NCBI RefSeq assembly: GCF_013280495.1
Contig: NZ_JABSSX010000003.1
Coordinates: forward strand, 371,691-435,690
Direction of reading: 5' to 3'
Origin: Brevibacterium permense
Lineage (GTDB): Bacteria > Actinomycetota > Actinomycetes > Actinomycetales > Brevibacteriaceae
Length of the DNA: 64,000 nt
Part shown: piece by piece, positions 53,327-63,432 of the stretch
How positions within the stretch are numbered: the stretch's first letter is position 1
Layout of the letters: the number at the start of each line of letters is the position of its first letter
Position numbers and translations under genes: made by a program
The notes under the pieces: model-generated
The model's input: the letters and a program-made list of their open reading frames with translations, nothing else
The model's database searches: none
Told to the model about the DNA's origin: nothing

Positions 53327-54052
53327 TTGAGCGACGACACGACATCGGCGGGCCACGAGTTCGCTGGACTGGGCGAAGTGGTGAGCCTGACGAGCGCACC
53401 GCAGCAGATCGCCGACCACATCCTCTCCGGAATCGCCGTCGGAGCGTTGCCGGAAGGCACCCTGTTGCCGGGCGAACGGACGTTGGCCGCAGATCTGCAG
53501 GTGTCCCGCTCGAGCGTGCGCGCAGCCCTGCTGCGGTTAGAGCGTCTCGGAGTCGTCGAGCGCCGCCGCGGCCGCGGGGGAGGGACGTTCGTCAAGACCG
53601 CCCGCCCCGAGGCGCTGGCTCCCATGGCCGGCAGAATCGGCGAGTTCCATGCCGAGAGGCGGAACCTGCTCGACGCCCGCGCGGTCTTCCAGAATTCGCT
53701 GGCGGCGACCGCGGCCCTGCGACGCACCGAGGAGGAGCTGAGCGAGCTCCGCGAACTGGCCGAAGTCTATTCCCAACGCGCCGAAGCGGCCGCCGCGCGC
53801 ACCGCGGACGCGCAGTTCCACTTCGCCATCGCCCGTGCCGGTCACAACCCGGAACTCGTGCGGATGGCCATCGACCTCGATACGAAGATCAACGCCGGTT
53901 TCCGTCACGACCCGTTCTCGGCAGAGCTCTTCGATCACGCCGTGGACGACCACGCCGCGATCGTCGAGGCGATCGCGGCCGGAGACGCAGAAGCTGCGGG
54001 ACGACTCTGCGAGGAGCACTTCAGGTACACGACCATCGTCCCCCGCCCCTGA
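53327..54052 (+). CDS. GntR/FadR-type regulator (FCD domain)
   Basis: A 241-residue regulator. Residues about 18-90 form the winged helix (LPGERTLAADLQVSRSSVRAALLRLERLGVVE), and the C-terminal part is an FCD helical domain with the metal-binding histidine pattern (FHFAIARAGHNPE and DDHAAI). TTG was chosen because GGGAGG lies six bases before it and the start agrees with the family. The adjacent repeat separates it from ald on the other strand. The effector is unknown; lactate or a similar acid is common. Confidence 0.85.
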   Translation: MSDDTTSAGHEFAGLGEVVSLTSAPQQIADHILSGIAVGALPEGTLLPGERTLAADLQVSRSSVRAALLRLERLGVVERRRGRGGGTFVKTARPEALAPMAGRIGEFHAERRNLLDARAVFQNSLAATAALRRTEEELSELRELAEVYSQRAEAAAARTADAQFHFAIARAGHNPELVRMAIDLDTKINAGFRHDPFSAELFDHAVDDHAAIVEAIAAGDAEAAGRLCEEHFRYTTIVPRP

Positions 54053-54056
54053 CCCA

Positions 54057-54120
54057 ATTACTACCTGACGGCGGCCCAGCAACCTCGCGCGAGGTTGCTG
54101 GGCCGCCGGCAGGTAGTAAT
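54057..54120. repeat. Palindromic intergenic repeat, copy 1
   Basis: A 64-bp palindrome with arms of 31 bases that differ at one position and a 2-base centre; each arm begins ATTACTACCTG and contains GGCGGCCCAGCAACCT. A near-identical copy lies at 63882-63943. Both lie directly after a stop codon. Here it also separates the convergent FadR-type gene and ald and may act as a bidirectional terminator. Confidence 0.85.
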
Positions 54121-54129
54121 CAGGGTTCT

Positions 54130-55248
54130 TCAGTTGGCTAGGGCGTGGGCCACGGACACGGCTTCGTAGCCGAACGCCTCGGCGACGTTGTCGTTGGTGA
54201 CATGCCCGTTGTGGATGTTGAGGCCGCGGGCCAGGGCCGAATCGTTCGACAGTGCCTTGTGCCAGCCTTGGTCGGCGATCTTCACGGCAAAGGGCAAAGT
54301 CGCATTCGTCAGCGCCGCCGTAGCTGTGTTCGGCACCGCACCGGGCATGTTCGCCACACAGTAGTAGACAGAGTTGTGCACGGTGAACGTCGGATCATCG
54401 TGCGTCGTCGGTCGCGAGTTCTCGAAGCAGCCGCCCTGATCGATGGCGATATCAACGAGGACGGAGCCCGGCTTCATCCCGGAAACCATGTCATCGGTGA
54501 CGAGCTTCGGCGCCTTCTTGCCCGGGATCAGCACCGAACCGATCACGAGATCGGCCGAGGCCAGAGACTTCGTGATCTCGTACTTGTTCGACACCTTCGT
54601 CCCGATGGCGCCGGCGAAGGTCTCATCGATCTGCCGCAGGCGCGGAATGTTGATGTCGATGACTTCGACGGTCGCTCCGAGACCGAGGGCCATGCGGGCG
54701 GCGTTCGTCCCGGCCACACCGGCACCGATGACGACGACATTCGCACGTTCGACGCCGGGGACCCCGGAGAGCAGGATGCCGCGACCACCGTTGGCCTTGA
54801 GCAGGCTGTGGGCGCCGACCTGAGTCGACAGGCGACCGGCGATCTCACTCATCGGCGCCAGCAGCGGAAGACCGCCGCCGTCGTGCTGGACGGTCTCGTA
54901 GGCGATGGCGGTGGTTCCGGCCTCCATCAGAGCCTTCGTGAGTGCCTCATCGGCGGCGAGGTGGAGGTAGGTGAAGAGGATGAGATCCTTACGCAGGAAC
55001 CCGTATTCCTGGGCGATCGGCTCTTTGACCTTGAGCACGAGATCGCCGGCGGCCCAGGTGGAGGCCGCGTCGGGGGCGATCGTCGCTCCGGCTGCCTCGT
55101 ATTCGGCATCGATGATGAAGGAGCCTTCGCCGGCTCCCGCTTGGACGGTGACCTCATGGCCGTGGGCGACGAGTTCGTTGACGCCGGCAGCGGTGATGGC
55201 GACTCGGAACTCGTTGTTCTTGACCTCGGTGGGCACTGAAATGCGCAT
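54130..55248 (-). CDS. ald: Alanine dehydrogenase
   Basis: A 372-residue enzyme that interconverts alanine with pyruvate and ammonia using NAD. Family signatures are [19 protein letters not shown] near the N-terminus, the NAD fold [21 protein letters not shown] and the catalytic region around [13 protein letters not shown]. The protein length agrees with the family. A symmetric inverted repeat lies about 90 bp upstream, a likely regulator site. Confidence 0.94.
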   Translation of the reverse strand: MRISVPTEVKNNEFRVAITAAGVNELVAHGHEVTVQAGAGEGSFIIDAEYEAAGATIAPDAASTWAAGDLVLKVKEPIAQEYGFLRKDLILFTYLHLAADEALTKALMEAGTTAIAYETVQHDGGGLPLLAPMSEIAGRLSTQVGAHSLLKANGGRGILLSGVPGVERANVVVIGAGVAGTNAARMALGLGATVEVIDINIPRLRQIDETFAGAIGTKVSNKYEITKSLASADLVIGSVLIPGKKAPKLVTDDMVSGMKPGSVLVDIAIDQGGCFENSRPTTHDDPTFTVHNSVYYCVANMPGAVPNTATAALTNATLPFAVKIADQGWHKALSNDSALARGLNIHNGHVTNDNVAEAFGYEAVSVAHALAN

Positions 55249-55337
55249 GTGTGTCCTTCTCTCCTGGTGATGTGCCGCAGGGGCGGAGGCGACCGACCTC
55301 TCCGTCGGCCGTCGATGGTGCCAACTCTATTCCTTTG

Positions 55338-55358
55338 AAGGTTTGGAGAGCAAACCTT
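55338..55358. promoter_or_regulatory. Inverted repeat upstream of ald
   Basis: AAGGTTTG and CAAACCTT flank a 5-base centre (GAGAG), 90 bp before the ald start in the 318-bp gap to the next plus-strand gene. It is a good candidate operator for an Lrp/AldR-type or GntR regulator. I see nothing else firm in that gap. Confidence 0.45.
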
Positions 55359-55566
55359 TAAACCTGTTTTCGTTACCAGTGATGCGAAATCAGTGCGTCT
55401 GGGTGCCAGACAAAGCGGAAAACATGATTCCAGTCGAGCTCAGACTGCACCAAAGATGCAGAGAGGGCGCTTCCGACGCATCAGCGAAACGTGCCGTCAG
55501 TTCGCGACTTGAAACGGTAAGCTGAAAGCGTCAATGCAGAACCCCGCAGAGGAGAGAAGGCTCGCC

Positions 55567-55770
55567 ATGGGACTCTACGAAGATATCGACGACCCGAACT
55601 CGAAGTACTACTTCAACCTCGAGACGAACACCGTGGAAAAGGGCCTGGTCAGCGACTGGGCCCACCGCATGGGGCCCTACGAGACCGAGGAAGTCGCCCG
55701 GGCCGCCCTGGAGAAGGCGCGTGAACGCAACCAGCAGTGGGACGAAGACGACGAGAAGTGGAACGGCTGA
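55567..55770 (+). CDS. Small SPOR-like protein
   Basis: A 67-residue protein: KYYFNLETNTVEKGLVSDWAHRMGPYETEEVARAALEKARER. The pattern YWYNLxTxxVExG...WxxRxGPYxTxxEA is that of small actinobacterial proteins annotated as SPOR-domain-like. AGGAGAGAAGG lies before the ATG. It precedes glnA2 by only 4 bp, so it belongs to that operon. Function unknown. Confidence 0.8.
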   Translation: MGLYEDIDDPNSKYYFNLETNTVEKGLVSDWAHRMGPYETEEVARAALEKARERNQQWDEDDEKWNG

Positions 55771-55774
55771 ATAG

Positions 55775-57133
55775 ATGTCGCGTCAGGAGGAATTCGTTCT
55801 CAGGACTGTCGAGGATCGTGAAGTGCGATTCATCCGACTCTGGTTCACTGATGTCCTGGGTCAGCTGAAGTCCGTGGCCATCGTCCCCGCCGAACTCGAA
55901 GGCGCCTTCTCCGAAGGCATCGGATTCGACGGCTCGGCAGTCGAAGGACTGTCCCGGGTGTTCGAGGCCGATATGGTGCTCAAACCCGACCCCTCGACGT
56001 TCTCTCTGCTGCCCTGGCGCGGAGAGATCGAACCGACTGGGAGGATGTTCTGCGATATCCATGTGCCCGGGGGAGAGCCAGCGCCGGCCGATCCGCGCAA
56101 CGTCCTCAAACGCACTCTGGCCAAAGCCGCCGAACGCGGCTTCACCTTCTATGTGCATCCTGAGATCGAGTTCTACCTCTTCAAGACCGACAATCTCGAC
56201 CCTGTGACCGGGATCAGCGACGGCTCAGCGCCGATGCCCGTCGACACAGCAGGCTACTTCGACCATGTCAATGGGGGAACGGCCAATGACTTCCGCCGCG
56301 AAGCAGTCACCATGCTCGAAGCCATGGGACTGTCGGTGGAGTTCTCCCACCATGAGGCCGGACCTGGTCAGAACGAGATCGACCTGCGCTACGCCGACGC
56401 GCTGACCATGGCCGACAACGTCTTGACGTTCCGGTCGGTGATCAAAGAGGTCGCGATCTCCCAAGGCGTCTACGCTTCGTTCATGCCCAAGCCGATGGCC
56501 GATCACCCAGGCAACGGGATGCACACGCATGTCTCCCTGTTCGAGGGCGAGAACAATGCCTTCTTCGAACCGGGGGCCGAATATCAGCTGTCGAAGACCG
56601 GCCGACAGTTCATCGCCGGACTGCTCACCCACGCCGCCGAGATTTCGGCAGTGACCAACCAGCACGTGAACTCCTATAAACGTCTCTGGACCGGCCATGA
56701 AGCTCCGTCGTACATCTCGTGGGGCCACCGCAACCGATCTGCTCTCGTACGGGTCCCGCAGTACAACTCCGGAAAGTCCTCGTCCGCTCGTGTCGAGTAC
56801 CGTGCGCTGGATTCCTCCGCCAACCCGTACCTGTCGTATGCGCTCATGCTCGCAGCGGGACTCAAGGGGATCGAAGAGGGCTACGAACTGCCTGAAGAGG
56901 CCGAAGACAACGTCTGGCTGCTCTCTTCCACCGAACGGCGGGCGATGGGGATCGAGGCGCTGCCGCGCAGCCTTTCCCATGCCCTGGAGCTGATGGAGGG
57001 ATCGGATCTCGTCGCCGAGACCCTGGGAGAAGAGGTGTTCGACTTCTTCCTGCGCAATAAACGGCAGGAATGGGCCGACTATCGCGCGCAGGTGACTCCA
57101 TACGAACTCGCCAAGCACTTCACCTCGATGTGA
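55775..57133 (+). CDS. glnA2: Glutamine synthetase type I, GlnA2
   Basis: A 452-residue glutamine synthetase-fold enzyme. The nucleotide-binding GNGMHTHVSL, the substrate loop EINEIDLRYAD-like EIDLRYADALTMADN, and the N-terminal TDVLGQLKSV are present. The adenylylated tyrosine region of GlnA1 (NLYELPPEE) is replaced by LPEEAEDNVW, so this copy is not expected to be adenylylated. In mycobacteria GlnA2 has low classical activity and a role in other amide metabolism is possible. Its stop overlaps glnE as TGATG. Confidence 0.9.
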   Translation: MSRQEEFVLRTVEDREVRFIRLWFTDVLGQLKSVAIVPAELEGAFSEGIGFDGSAVEGLSRVFEADMVLKPDPSTFSLLPWRGEIEPTGRMFCDIHVPGGEPAPADPRNVLKRTLAKAAERGFTFYVHPEIEFYLFKTDNLDPVTGISDGSAPMPVDTAGYFDHVNGGTANDFRREAVTMLEAMGLSVEFSHHEAGPGQNEIDLRYADALTMADNVLTFRSVIKEVAISQGVYASFMPKPMADHPGNGMHTHVSLFEGENNAFFEPGAEYQLSKTGRQFIAGLLTHAAEISAVTNQHVNSYKRLWTGHEAPSYISWGHRNRSALVRVPQYNSGKSSSARVEYRALDSSANPYLSYALMLAAGLKGIEEGYELPEEAEDNVWLLSSTERRAMGIEALPRSLSHALELMEGSDLVAETLGEEVFDFFLRNKRQEWADYRAQVTPYELAKHFTSM

Positions 57134-60100
57134 TGGCCGCAATCACCTCACGCACGGCTAGCGTCCCGGAGGCCACCGCTCGGTTCCTCCACGAGCTCGA
57201 TGAGCTCCTCGGCGTCCCTCTGGCCACTGATTCGCGGTTCGTTGATCTCCTCATGGCAACCCCGGACCCGCACGGAGCGGCGCTGGGTCTGTTGCGCGTG
57301 GTCGAGGCCGCGGGGGAGGGTTCCGCGGCCCTGCTGGACGCAGTGAGGACCGGATCGAAGAGCGAGCTGGCCGAGGACGAACTCAACCGCCCCCTCCTGG
57401 CCCGGCTCCTCGCGGTCGTCGGCACTTCGGAGGCGATGGTCGACCATCTGGTCCGGCATCCCGACTCCCTGCCGCTGCTGCTCGTCCCCGACCCGTTCCT
57501 GCTGATCTCCACGCCTGCCGCCTCGGCGGTGTCCCTGAGATCAGAGATGCTCTCGGCCCTCGGTGCGGACCCCGAGGATCCGGCTCCGCGCGCCGCGGTG
57601 ACCGGAGATGACGGGGTCAAGGCGCTGCGACGGAACTATCGAGATGCGGTGCTTCGTCTCGTCGCCGATGATCTGTCGGCGGAGTCTCCGGACGAAATCG
57701 TCGACCATGTCATGGCTGTCCTCTCCGACCTTGCCGCCGCTGCCCTCGACGCGGCCCTGGCCATCGCACGAGCCGAACTCGACGAGGCGGCCGACATCCG
57801 ACTGGCGGTCATCGCCCTGGGCAAGACCGGTGCACGAGAACTCAACTACGTCTCCGATGTCGACGTCGTCTTCGTCCTCGACTCCGCCGAGACCGAAGGT
57901 GCCAGGAGCCTGGCCACCGATCTCGCCCAACGTATGCGCAGCATCCTCTCGGACGCCGGAGGCGAGCCTGCACTGTGGGAGGTCGACACCGCACTGCGTC
58001 CCGAAGGAAAAGCCGGAGCCCTCGTGCGCACGCTGTCGGAATTCGAGCACTACTATGCCGATATCGCCGAGAACTGGGAGTTCCAGGCCCTCCTCAAGGC
58101 CCGACCCGTCGCCGGCAACAGCGAGGTGGGACAAGCCTTCTCCGAGTCTCTCCTGCCGTTGGTCTGGCAGGCGGCCAGCCGTCCTGGCTTCATCGACGGA
58201 ATCCGGGCGATGCGTCGCCGCGTCGTCGACCTCATCCCGGCGACCGAGGCCCCACGCCAGATCAAACTGGGTCGCGGCGGGCTGCGGGACGTCGAATTCT
58301 CCGCTCAGATGCTCCAGCTCGTCCACGGACGCAACGACGAAGACATCCGCACCCCGAATACACTCGTTGCTCTCGGTGAGCTAGGAGAACACGGCTATAT
58401 CGGCCAGCAGGATGCATCCGTCTTCTCCACCGCGTACCGCTTCATGCGCGTTGTCGAACACCGCGTCCAGATCCCGAGGATGATGCGCAATGCGCTCATT
58501 CCCGACGATGAGGCCAAGCTGCGAACGTTGGCCCGTTCGGTCTTCCGGTCAGGTTCACGGACCGGCGATCGCCTCGAACAGGCTCGCCGCGATTATGCGA
58601 AGCAGGTCACCCGCCTCCATGAGCAGATCTTCTATCGGCCCATCCTCGAGGCGGCCGTCGGCGTCCACGGAGCCGTCGTGGACGCGCAGAAGCGGGGTTC
58701 GAGCCTGCAGGCGGCCGCCGATCGTCTCCAGGCTTTCGGTTATGTGGACCCGCAGGGTGCTTTGAGCCATATCAAGGCCCTGACCACAGGGATGTCACGC
58801 ACTGCCATGGTCATCAAGCAGGTGCTTCCGGCGCTGCTCGACTGGTTCTCCGACGGTGTCGAACCCGATCGAGCACTGCTGGCCTTCCGACGACTCAGCG
58901 AATCGCTGTCATCGTCCGGGTGGTTCCTCAAGATGCTTCGCGACTCCGGCCTGGCCGCCAAATCGGTGGCCGAGGTCCTCTCCCTGTCCGGGTATGCGAC
59001 GGAGCTTCTGCTACGCCGGCCCGCCGCTGTCGCCTGGCTGGACCGTCATGCGAATCTCGAAGCTCGTGACCTCTCGATCCTCAACGCCGAGGTCGACGGG
59101 CTGCTCAAGCGCCATGGCGCCGATGCGGTGACTTCGATCCGCGAGACGTACAGCCGTGAACTGCTGCGGATCGCTCTGCGCGACGTCCTCAACGTCGGCG
59201 AACGCACCGAGATACCCGGTGATCTCTCCGATCTCATGGACTTGGCGGTCAAAGGGGCCCTGCAGGCAGTCCGAATTGACCTCGACGGTCCTGACACTCC
59301 GAACTACGAATTGGGGATCATCGCTATGGGCCGTTGGGGCGGTCGGGAGATCGGCTATTTCTCTGACGCCGATGCGATGTTCGTCTACCGCCCCGTGTCA
59401 GACGATCTCGACGCCGAGGCCCGCGGAAAACTGAGCAAACACGTGACGAAGGTGGCGCTCCAACTGTCATCGCGACTCAAAGCCAGCGAAGGAGCCCAGG
59501 GGGTCGACCTCGATGCTGATCTGCGTCCGGAAGGTAAGAACGGGCCGTTGGTACGCAGTCTCTCGTCCTACCAGGCCTATTACGCGAAGTGGTCCCAGCC
59601 ATGGGAGGCACAGGCGCTGCTGCGGGCGCGCCCAGTGGCCGGCGATGACGGTCTCTTCAAGGCATTCCTGGCACTCATCGATCCATTGCGCTATCCGGAG
59701 GAGATGCCGCAGAAGGCGTTGACACAGGTGCGCACGCTCAAAGCGCGAATGGAAGACGAACGGCTGCCCCGCAATGCCGATAAGCGTCGACACCTCAAAC
59801 TCGGCCGAGGCAGCCTCTCCGATGTCGAATGGACCGTGCAGCTCCTGCAGCTCCAACACGCCCATCGGGTGGAAGGCCTGCAAACCACCTCGACTCTGGC
59901 GGCTCTCGACGTGGCCACGCACGAGAATCTGCTGCCGGCTGAGGACGCCGACCAGCTGGCGGCGGCCTGGCAGTTGTCGACCGATGTGCGTTCGGCCGTG
60001 ATGCTCTTCCGCGGACGCATCGCGGAATCGCTGCCTGTCGATCACACCGAGCTCGAAGCTACGGCCCGACTCCTCGGCTATCCGGCAGGCGCGGGCCATG

Positions 60101-60174
60101 ACCTCGAAGACGATTATCTGCGCACCACCAGGCACGCACGTTCCGTGATGGAACACCGCTTCTACGACTTCTGA
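57133..60174 (+). CDS. glnE: Glutamine synthetase adenylyltransferase/removing enzyme GlnE
   Basis: A 1013-residue bifunctional enzyme that adds AMP to and removes it from glutamine synthetase. The two nucleotidyltransferase domains are clear: GKTGARELNYVSDVDVVFV in the first half and GRWGGREIGYFSDADAMFV in the second. The ATG overlaps the glnA2 stop codon. Its target, GlnA1 with the tyrosine in DLYELPPEE, is encoded about 1.7 kb further on the other strand. Confidence 0.94.
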   Translation: MAAITSRTASVPEATARFLHELDELLGVPLATDSRFVDLLMATPDPHGAALGLLRVVEAAGEGSAALLDAVRTGSKSELAEDELNRPLLARLLAVVGTSEAMVDHLVRHPDSLPLLLVPDPFLLISTPAASAVSLRSEMLSALGADPEDPAPRAAVTGDDGVKALRRNYRDAVLRLVADDLSAESPDEIVDHVMAVLSDLAAAALDAALAIARAELDEAADIRLAVIALGKTGARELNYVSDVDVVFVLDSAETEGARSLATDLAQRMRSILSDAGGEPALWEVDTALRPEGKAGALVRTLSEFEHYYADIAENWEFQALLKARPVAGNSEVGQAFSESLLPLVWQAASRPGFIDGIRAMRRRVVDLIPATEAPRQIKLGRGGLRDVEFSAQMLQLVHGRNDEDIRTPNTLVALGELGEHGYIGQQDASVFSTAYRFMRVVEHRVQIPRMMRNALIPDDEAKLRTLARSVFRSGSRTGDRLEQARRDYAKQVTRLHEQIFYRPILEAAVGVHGAVVDAQKRGSSLQAAADRLQAFGYVDPQGALSHIKALTTGMSRTAMVIKQVLPALLDWFSDGVEPDRALLAFRRLSESLSSSGWFLKMLRDSGLAAKSVAEVLSLSGYATELLLRRPAAVAWLDRHANLEARDLSILNAEVDGLLKRHGADAVTSIRETYSRELLRIALRDVLNVGERTEIPGDLSDLMDLAVKGALQAVRIDLDGPDTPNYELGIIAMGRWGGREIGYFSDADAMFVYRPVSDDLDAEARGKLSKHVTKVALQLSSRLKASEGAQGVDLDADLRPEGKNGPLVRSLSSYQAYYAKWSQPWEAQALLRARPVAGDDGLFKAFLALIDPLRYPEEMPQKALTQVRTLKARMEDERLPRNADKRRHLKLGRGSLSDVEWTVQLLQLQHAHRVEGLQTTSTLAALDVATHENLLPAEDADQLAAAWQLSTDVRSAVMLFRGRIAESLPVDHTELEATARLLGYPAGAGHDLEDDYLRTTRHARSVMEHRFYDF

Positions 60175-60176
60175 CT

Positions 60177-60200
60177 CGCCGGCGGCGACAGCCGCCGGCG
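60177..60200 (+). terminator. Terminator after glnE
   Basis: A perfect 10-bp stem CGCCGGCGGC with a 4-base loop, three bases after the stop codon. Confidence 0.7.
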
Positions 60201-60247
60201 TGCGGACTCTCTCGGTCATGGGACGAATCGGCAGTCGGCGGATGTGC

Positions 60248-61714
60248 TCAGTCGTCGAATTCGAGTCCGAGCAGGGCGTTCTCAACGACCTCGGGCAGTG
60301 CCGGGTGGATCCAATACTGCCCCGTGGCCACCTCGTCGGCCTTCTGCCCGAAGGCCATGGCCTGGATGAGCGGTTGGATGAGCATCGACGCTTCGTGCCC
60401 GACGATATGGGCGCCGAGGATGTGCCGGGTGCTCCGATCGGCGATGATCTTCACGATTCCCGGGTCATCGGCCATCGCCCAACCGTAGGCGACATCGGAG
60501 AACCTCTGCACCTTGATAGTGACGTCGTGTCCGGCCTCAGTGGCCTCTGCCTCGGTCATGCCCACATAGGCGACCTGCGGGGAGGAGAAGACGGCACCGG
60601 GAACGGCGTGGTGATTGACTGCGGCGAGGTCGTTCGCCCGAGCACTGCCGGGCGACCCTGCGGCAACGTCTGCGGCAAGATTGCGGCCGACGATCTTCGC
60701 TTCGTGGTTGGCGACGTGTTTGAGCTGATGGGGTGAGGAGATGTCTCCGAGAGCGAATACTCCGGGAACGGGCTGACCGCCCGAAAGGACTCTTTGGTGC
60801 TCGTCCACGGACAGGCGGTTGCCGTCCGTGATGTCGAAACCGGCGGCCTCGACGTCGAGCTCAGCGGTGTTGGGAACCCTTCCTGTGGCCACGAGCACTC
60901 CGTCGGCAGTGATCGTCTCCGGCAGGTCCGCCTCGGCGAGGCGGCCGCTGGGTTCGAGGGTCAACGTGACTTCACCGTCGGCGATGTCGATCTGCTTGGA
61001 CTGGGCACCGTGGAGGACGGTGTGGGAGGAGTCGAAGATGCGGGTGAACTCGTCGGCGGCCTCCTCGTCGATCTTGCCCAGGAGGCGGGGGCCGCGGGCG
61101 AGGACGGTCACCTCGGTGCCGAGGGCGGCGAAGACGTGGGCGAATTCCATGGCGATGATCCCGGAGCCGATGATGACCAGTCGCTTCGGCTGTGCGGCGC
61201 GGCGCATCACCGTGTTCGATGTGAACACCGGATAGTCATCGGTGTCGATGCGGGCGGTGTCGAGCCCGGCGATGTCGGGGATGATCGGGTGGGCGCCGGC
61301 GGCGATGACGATGCGTTCGGCGGTGATCTCCTCACCGGAGGCGGTGCGCACTGTCTTCTGCCCGGTGAAATGAACATGTTCGGGGACGACGGTGATATTG
61401 GGCTGACGGTCGCTGCTGCGGTACTCGCGTCCTCCGGATTCGATCGCGTCGATGCGGGAGAAGATACGGTCCTGGAGTCCGGCCCAATCCACTTTCGGGT
61501 GGGTCGGGGTGAGGTTGTAGCGGTCGGCCTCGGTGGCTTGTTCGGCGAGGGTGGCGGGGTAGACGAACATCTTCGTCGGGATGCATCCGACGTTGAGGCA
61601 GGTACCGCCGAAGTGCCATTCCTCGGCGATGGCGGTCTTCAGTCCGGCGAACCGCTTGTCGAGGAACATGTTTCCCGATCCGGTGCCGATGAGCAGCAGG
61701 TCATAGTGCGTCAA
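60248..61714 (-). CDS. mtr: Mycothione reductase
   Basis: A 488-residue flavoprotein disulfide reductase. The FAD motif reads LLIGTGSGNM, typical of mycothione reductase, and the redox pair lies in GGTCLNVGCIPTKM. The NADPH motif VIIGSGIIAMEFA is also present, and no C-terminal Cys pair is seen. Reduction of mycothione maintains the mycothiol pool. TTG at 61714 was chosen; an upstream ATG in the same frame adds an Arg-rich stretch without family similarity. Confidence 0.88.
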   Translation of the reverse strand: MTHYDLLLIGTGSGNMFLDKRFAGLKTAIAEEWHFGGTCLNVGCIPTKMFVYPATLAEQATEADRYNLTPTHPKVDWAGLQDRIFSRIDAIESGGREYRSSDRQPNITVVPEHVHFTGQKTVRTASGEEITAERIVIAAGAHPIIPDIAGLDTARIDTDDYPVFTSNTVMRRAAQPKRLVIIGSGIIAMEFAHVFAALGTEVTVLARGPRLLGKIDEEAADEFTRIFDSSHTVLHGAQSKQIDIADGEVTLTLEPSGRLAEADLPETITADGVLVATGRVPNTAELDVEAAGFDITDGNRLSVDEHQRVLSGGQPVPGVFALGDISSPHQLKHVANHEAKIVGRNLAADVAAGSPGSARANDLAAVNHHAVPGAVFSSPQVAYVGMTEAEATEAGHDVTIKVQRFSDVAYGWAMADDPGIVKIIADRSTRHILGAHIVGHEASMLIQPLIQAMAFGQKADEVATGQYWIHPALPEVVENALLGLEFDD

Positions 61715-61775
61715 AGTCCATCCCTCCGATGGTGCGTGATCCGACCGGCCGCGTCGACGGCCGCAGAGCCGAAAG

Positions 61776-61803
61776 GGCGCCACGGGTGAAAACCCGTGAC
61801 GCC
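61776..61803 (-). terminator. Terminator after glnA1
   Basis: GGCGTCACGGGT pairs with ACCCGTGGCGCC around TTTC with one mismatch, followed by TTTC, about 60 bp after the glnA1 stop on the minus strand. Confidence 0.75.
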
Positions 61804-61864
61804 TTCACTCTATTCCCCTCGGCTGCAGGATCTCAGCTCGGCTGAGGTCGGCCGCCGGCCGAGA

Positions 61865-63289
61865 TCAGAGTGCGTAATAGAGCTCGAACTCCGTCGGTGT
61901 CGGACGCAGGCGAGCGACATCGAGTTCGTTCTCACGCTTGATGCGGATCCATGTCTCGATGAGGTCGGGGGTGAACACGTCCCCGGCGGTGAGGAAGTCG
62001 TGGTCCTTCTCCAGCTCGATGAGAGCCTCGTCGAGGGTGCCGGGGACGAGCTTGATGTCCTTGGCCTCCTCTGGCGGGAGCTCGTAGAGGTCCTTGTCGA
62101 TGGGCTCCGGGGGCTCGATGCGGTTGCGGATGCCGTCGAGTCCGGCCATGAGCTGCGCCGAAAACGCGAGGTAGGGGTTCGACGAGGGGTCGGGTACGCG
62201 GAACTCGAGGCGCTTGGCCTTCGGCGAGGATCCGGTCACAGGAATGCGGATCGCGGCCGAACGGTTGCGTGCCGAGTAGACGAGGTTGACCGGAGCCTCA
62301 TAGCCGGGCACGAGTCGACGGTAGGAGTTGATGGTCGGGTTCGTGAAGGCGAGCACGGCGCCGGCGTGCTCGATGAGGCCGCCGATGTACCAGCGGGCGA
62401 GGTCGGAGAGCCCGCCGTAGCCGTTCTCGTCGTAGAACAGGGGCTCGCCGTTCTTCCACAGCGACTGGTGGCAGTGCATTCCCGATCCGTTGTCGTCGAA
62501 CATCGGCTTGGGCATGAAGGTCGCAGACTTGCCGTTGGCGAACGCAGTGTTCTTGATGACGTACTTGAAGTCGAGCAGCTGGTCGGCGGCGTGCTGGAGG
62601 GTGTTGAACTTGTAGTTGATCTCCTGCTGACCCGCGGTGCCGACCTCGTGGTGGGCCCGTTCCATCTCGAAGCCGATCTGCTCGAGCGTCAACGACATCT
62701 CGTCACGAATATCAGCGAAGTGGTCCTGTGGAGACACGGGGAAGTACCCGCTCTTGTGCGGAGTCTTGTAGCCGAGATTGCCGCCGGCCTCATCGGCGCC
62801 GGTGTTCCACGCTGCTTCCTCGGAGTCGATGCGGTAGAAGCTGTTGCCGGGAGTGTTCTCGTACTGGACGGAGTCGAAGAGGTAGAACTCCGCCTCGGCG
62901 CCGTAGAAAGCCGTGTCGGCGATGCCGGTGCTCTGCAGGTAAGCCTCGGCTTTGGCCGCGACCTGCCGGGGATCACGGGAGTACGGCTCGTCGGTGAAGG
63001 GGTCGACGATCGAATGCGTGACGACCAGAGTCTTCGCCTCCCGGAACGGATCGATGTAGGCGGAGGTGACATCGGCGAGCAGTTTCATGTCGGACTCGTG
63101 GATGCCCTGGAAGCCTGTGATGGAGGACCCGTCGAAGAGCAGACCTTCGGTGATCTCCTCGGTGCAGTATGAGGCGGCGGGGAGGTTGAAGTGCTGGACC
63201 ACACCGGGCAGGTCGCAGAACCGGACATCGACGAATTTGACGTCATTGTCCGATATGTAGTTGACGAGTTCTTCAGCAGACGAGAACAC
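61865..63289 (-). CDS. glnA1: Glutamine synthetase type I, GlnA1 (adenylylated form)
   Basis: A 474-residue dodecameric enzyme that makes glutamine from glutamate and ammonia. Key motifs are [14 protein letters not shown] near the N-terminus, the nucleotide site [14 protein letters not shown], and the adenylylation tyrosine in DLYELPPEE. This tyrosine is the GlnE target. The start is GTG. Upstream are two GTTTC repeats on the plus strand. The RDD gene is divergent. Confidence 0.95.
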   Translation of the reverse strand: MFSSAEELVNYISDNDVKFVDVRFCDLPGVVQHFNLPAASYCTEEITEGLLFDGSSITGFQGIHESDMKLLADVTSAYIDPFREAKTLVVTHSIVDPFTDEPYSRDPRQVAAKAEAYLQSTGIADTAFYGAEAEFYLFDSVQYENTPGNSFYRIDSEEAAWNTGADEAGGNLGYKTPHKSGYFPVSPQDHFADIRDEMSLTLEQIGFEMERAHHEVGTAGQQEINYKFNTLQHAADQLLDFKYVIKNTAFANGKSATFMPKPMFDDNGSGMHCHQSLWKNGEPLFYDENGYGGLSDLARWYIGGLIEHAGAVLAFTNPTINSYRRLVPGYEAPVNLVYSARNRSAAIRIPVTGSSPKAKRLEFRVPDPSSNPYLAFSAQLMAGLDGIRNRIEPPEPIDKDLYELPPEEAKDIKLVPGTLDEALIELEKDHDFLTAGDVFTPDLIETWIRIKRENELDVARLRPTPTEFELYYAL

Positions 63290-63377
63290 TTAGGTCTCCT
63301 AGTTCGTGTACGGTGGCCGTTTGTCCTGACCATGGTCAATCTTAGTCGCCGAAGAATGAAGTGGTGATGTCGACCAT

Positions 63378-63393
63378 GTTTCGGGCATGTTTC
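63378..63393 (-). promoter_or_regulatory. Possible GlnR-type box upstream of glnA1
   Basis: On the minus strand GAAAC-N6-GAAAC, 89-104 bp before the glnA1 start. GlnR sites of actinomycetes are built from GTnAC and GAAAC half-sites spaced six bases apart. The pair found lacks the GTnAC half, so this is tentative. Confidence 0.4.
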
Positions 63394-63432
63394 CTGAGGA
63401 TCCACTCAGGCCGGATTTCGTAGGCTGGGGCA

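Noticed and set aside
61796..63172. Plus-strand open frame of 458 codons opposite glnA1
   Set aside because: Shadow of glnA1; no domain or start signal.
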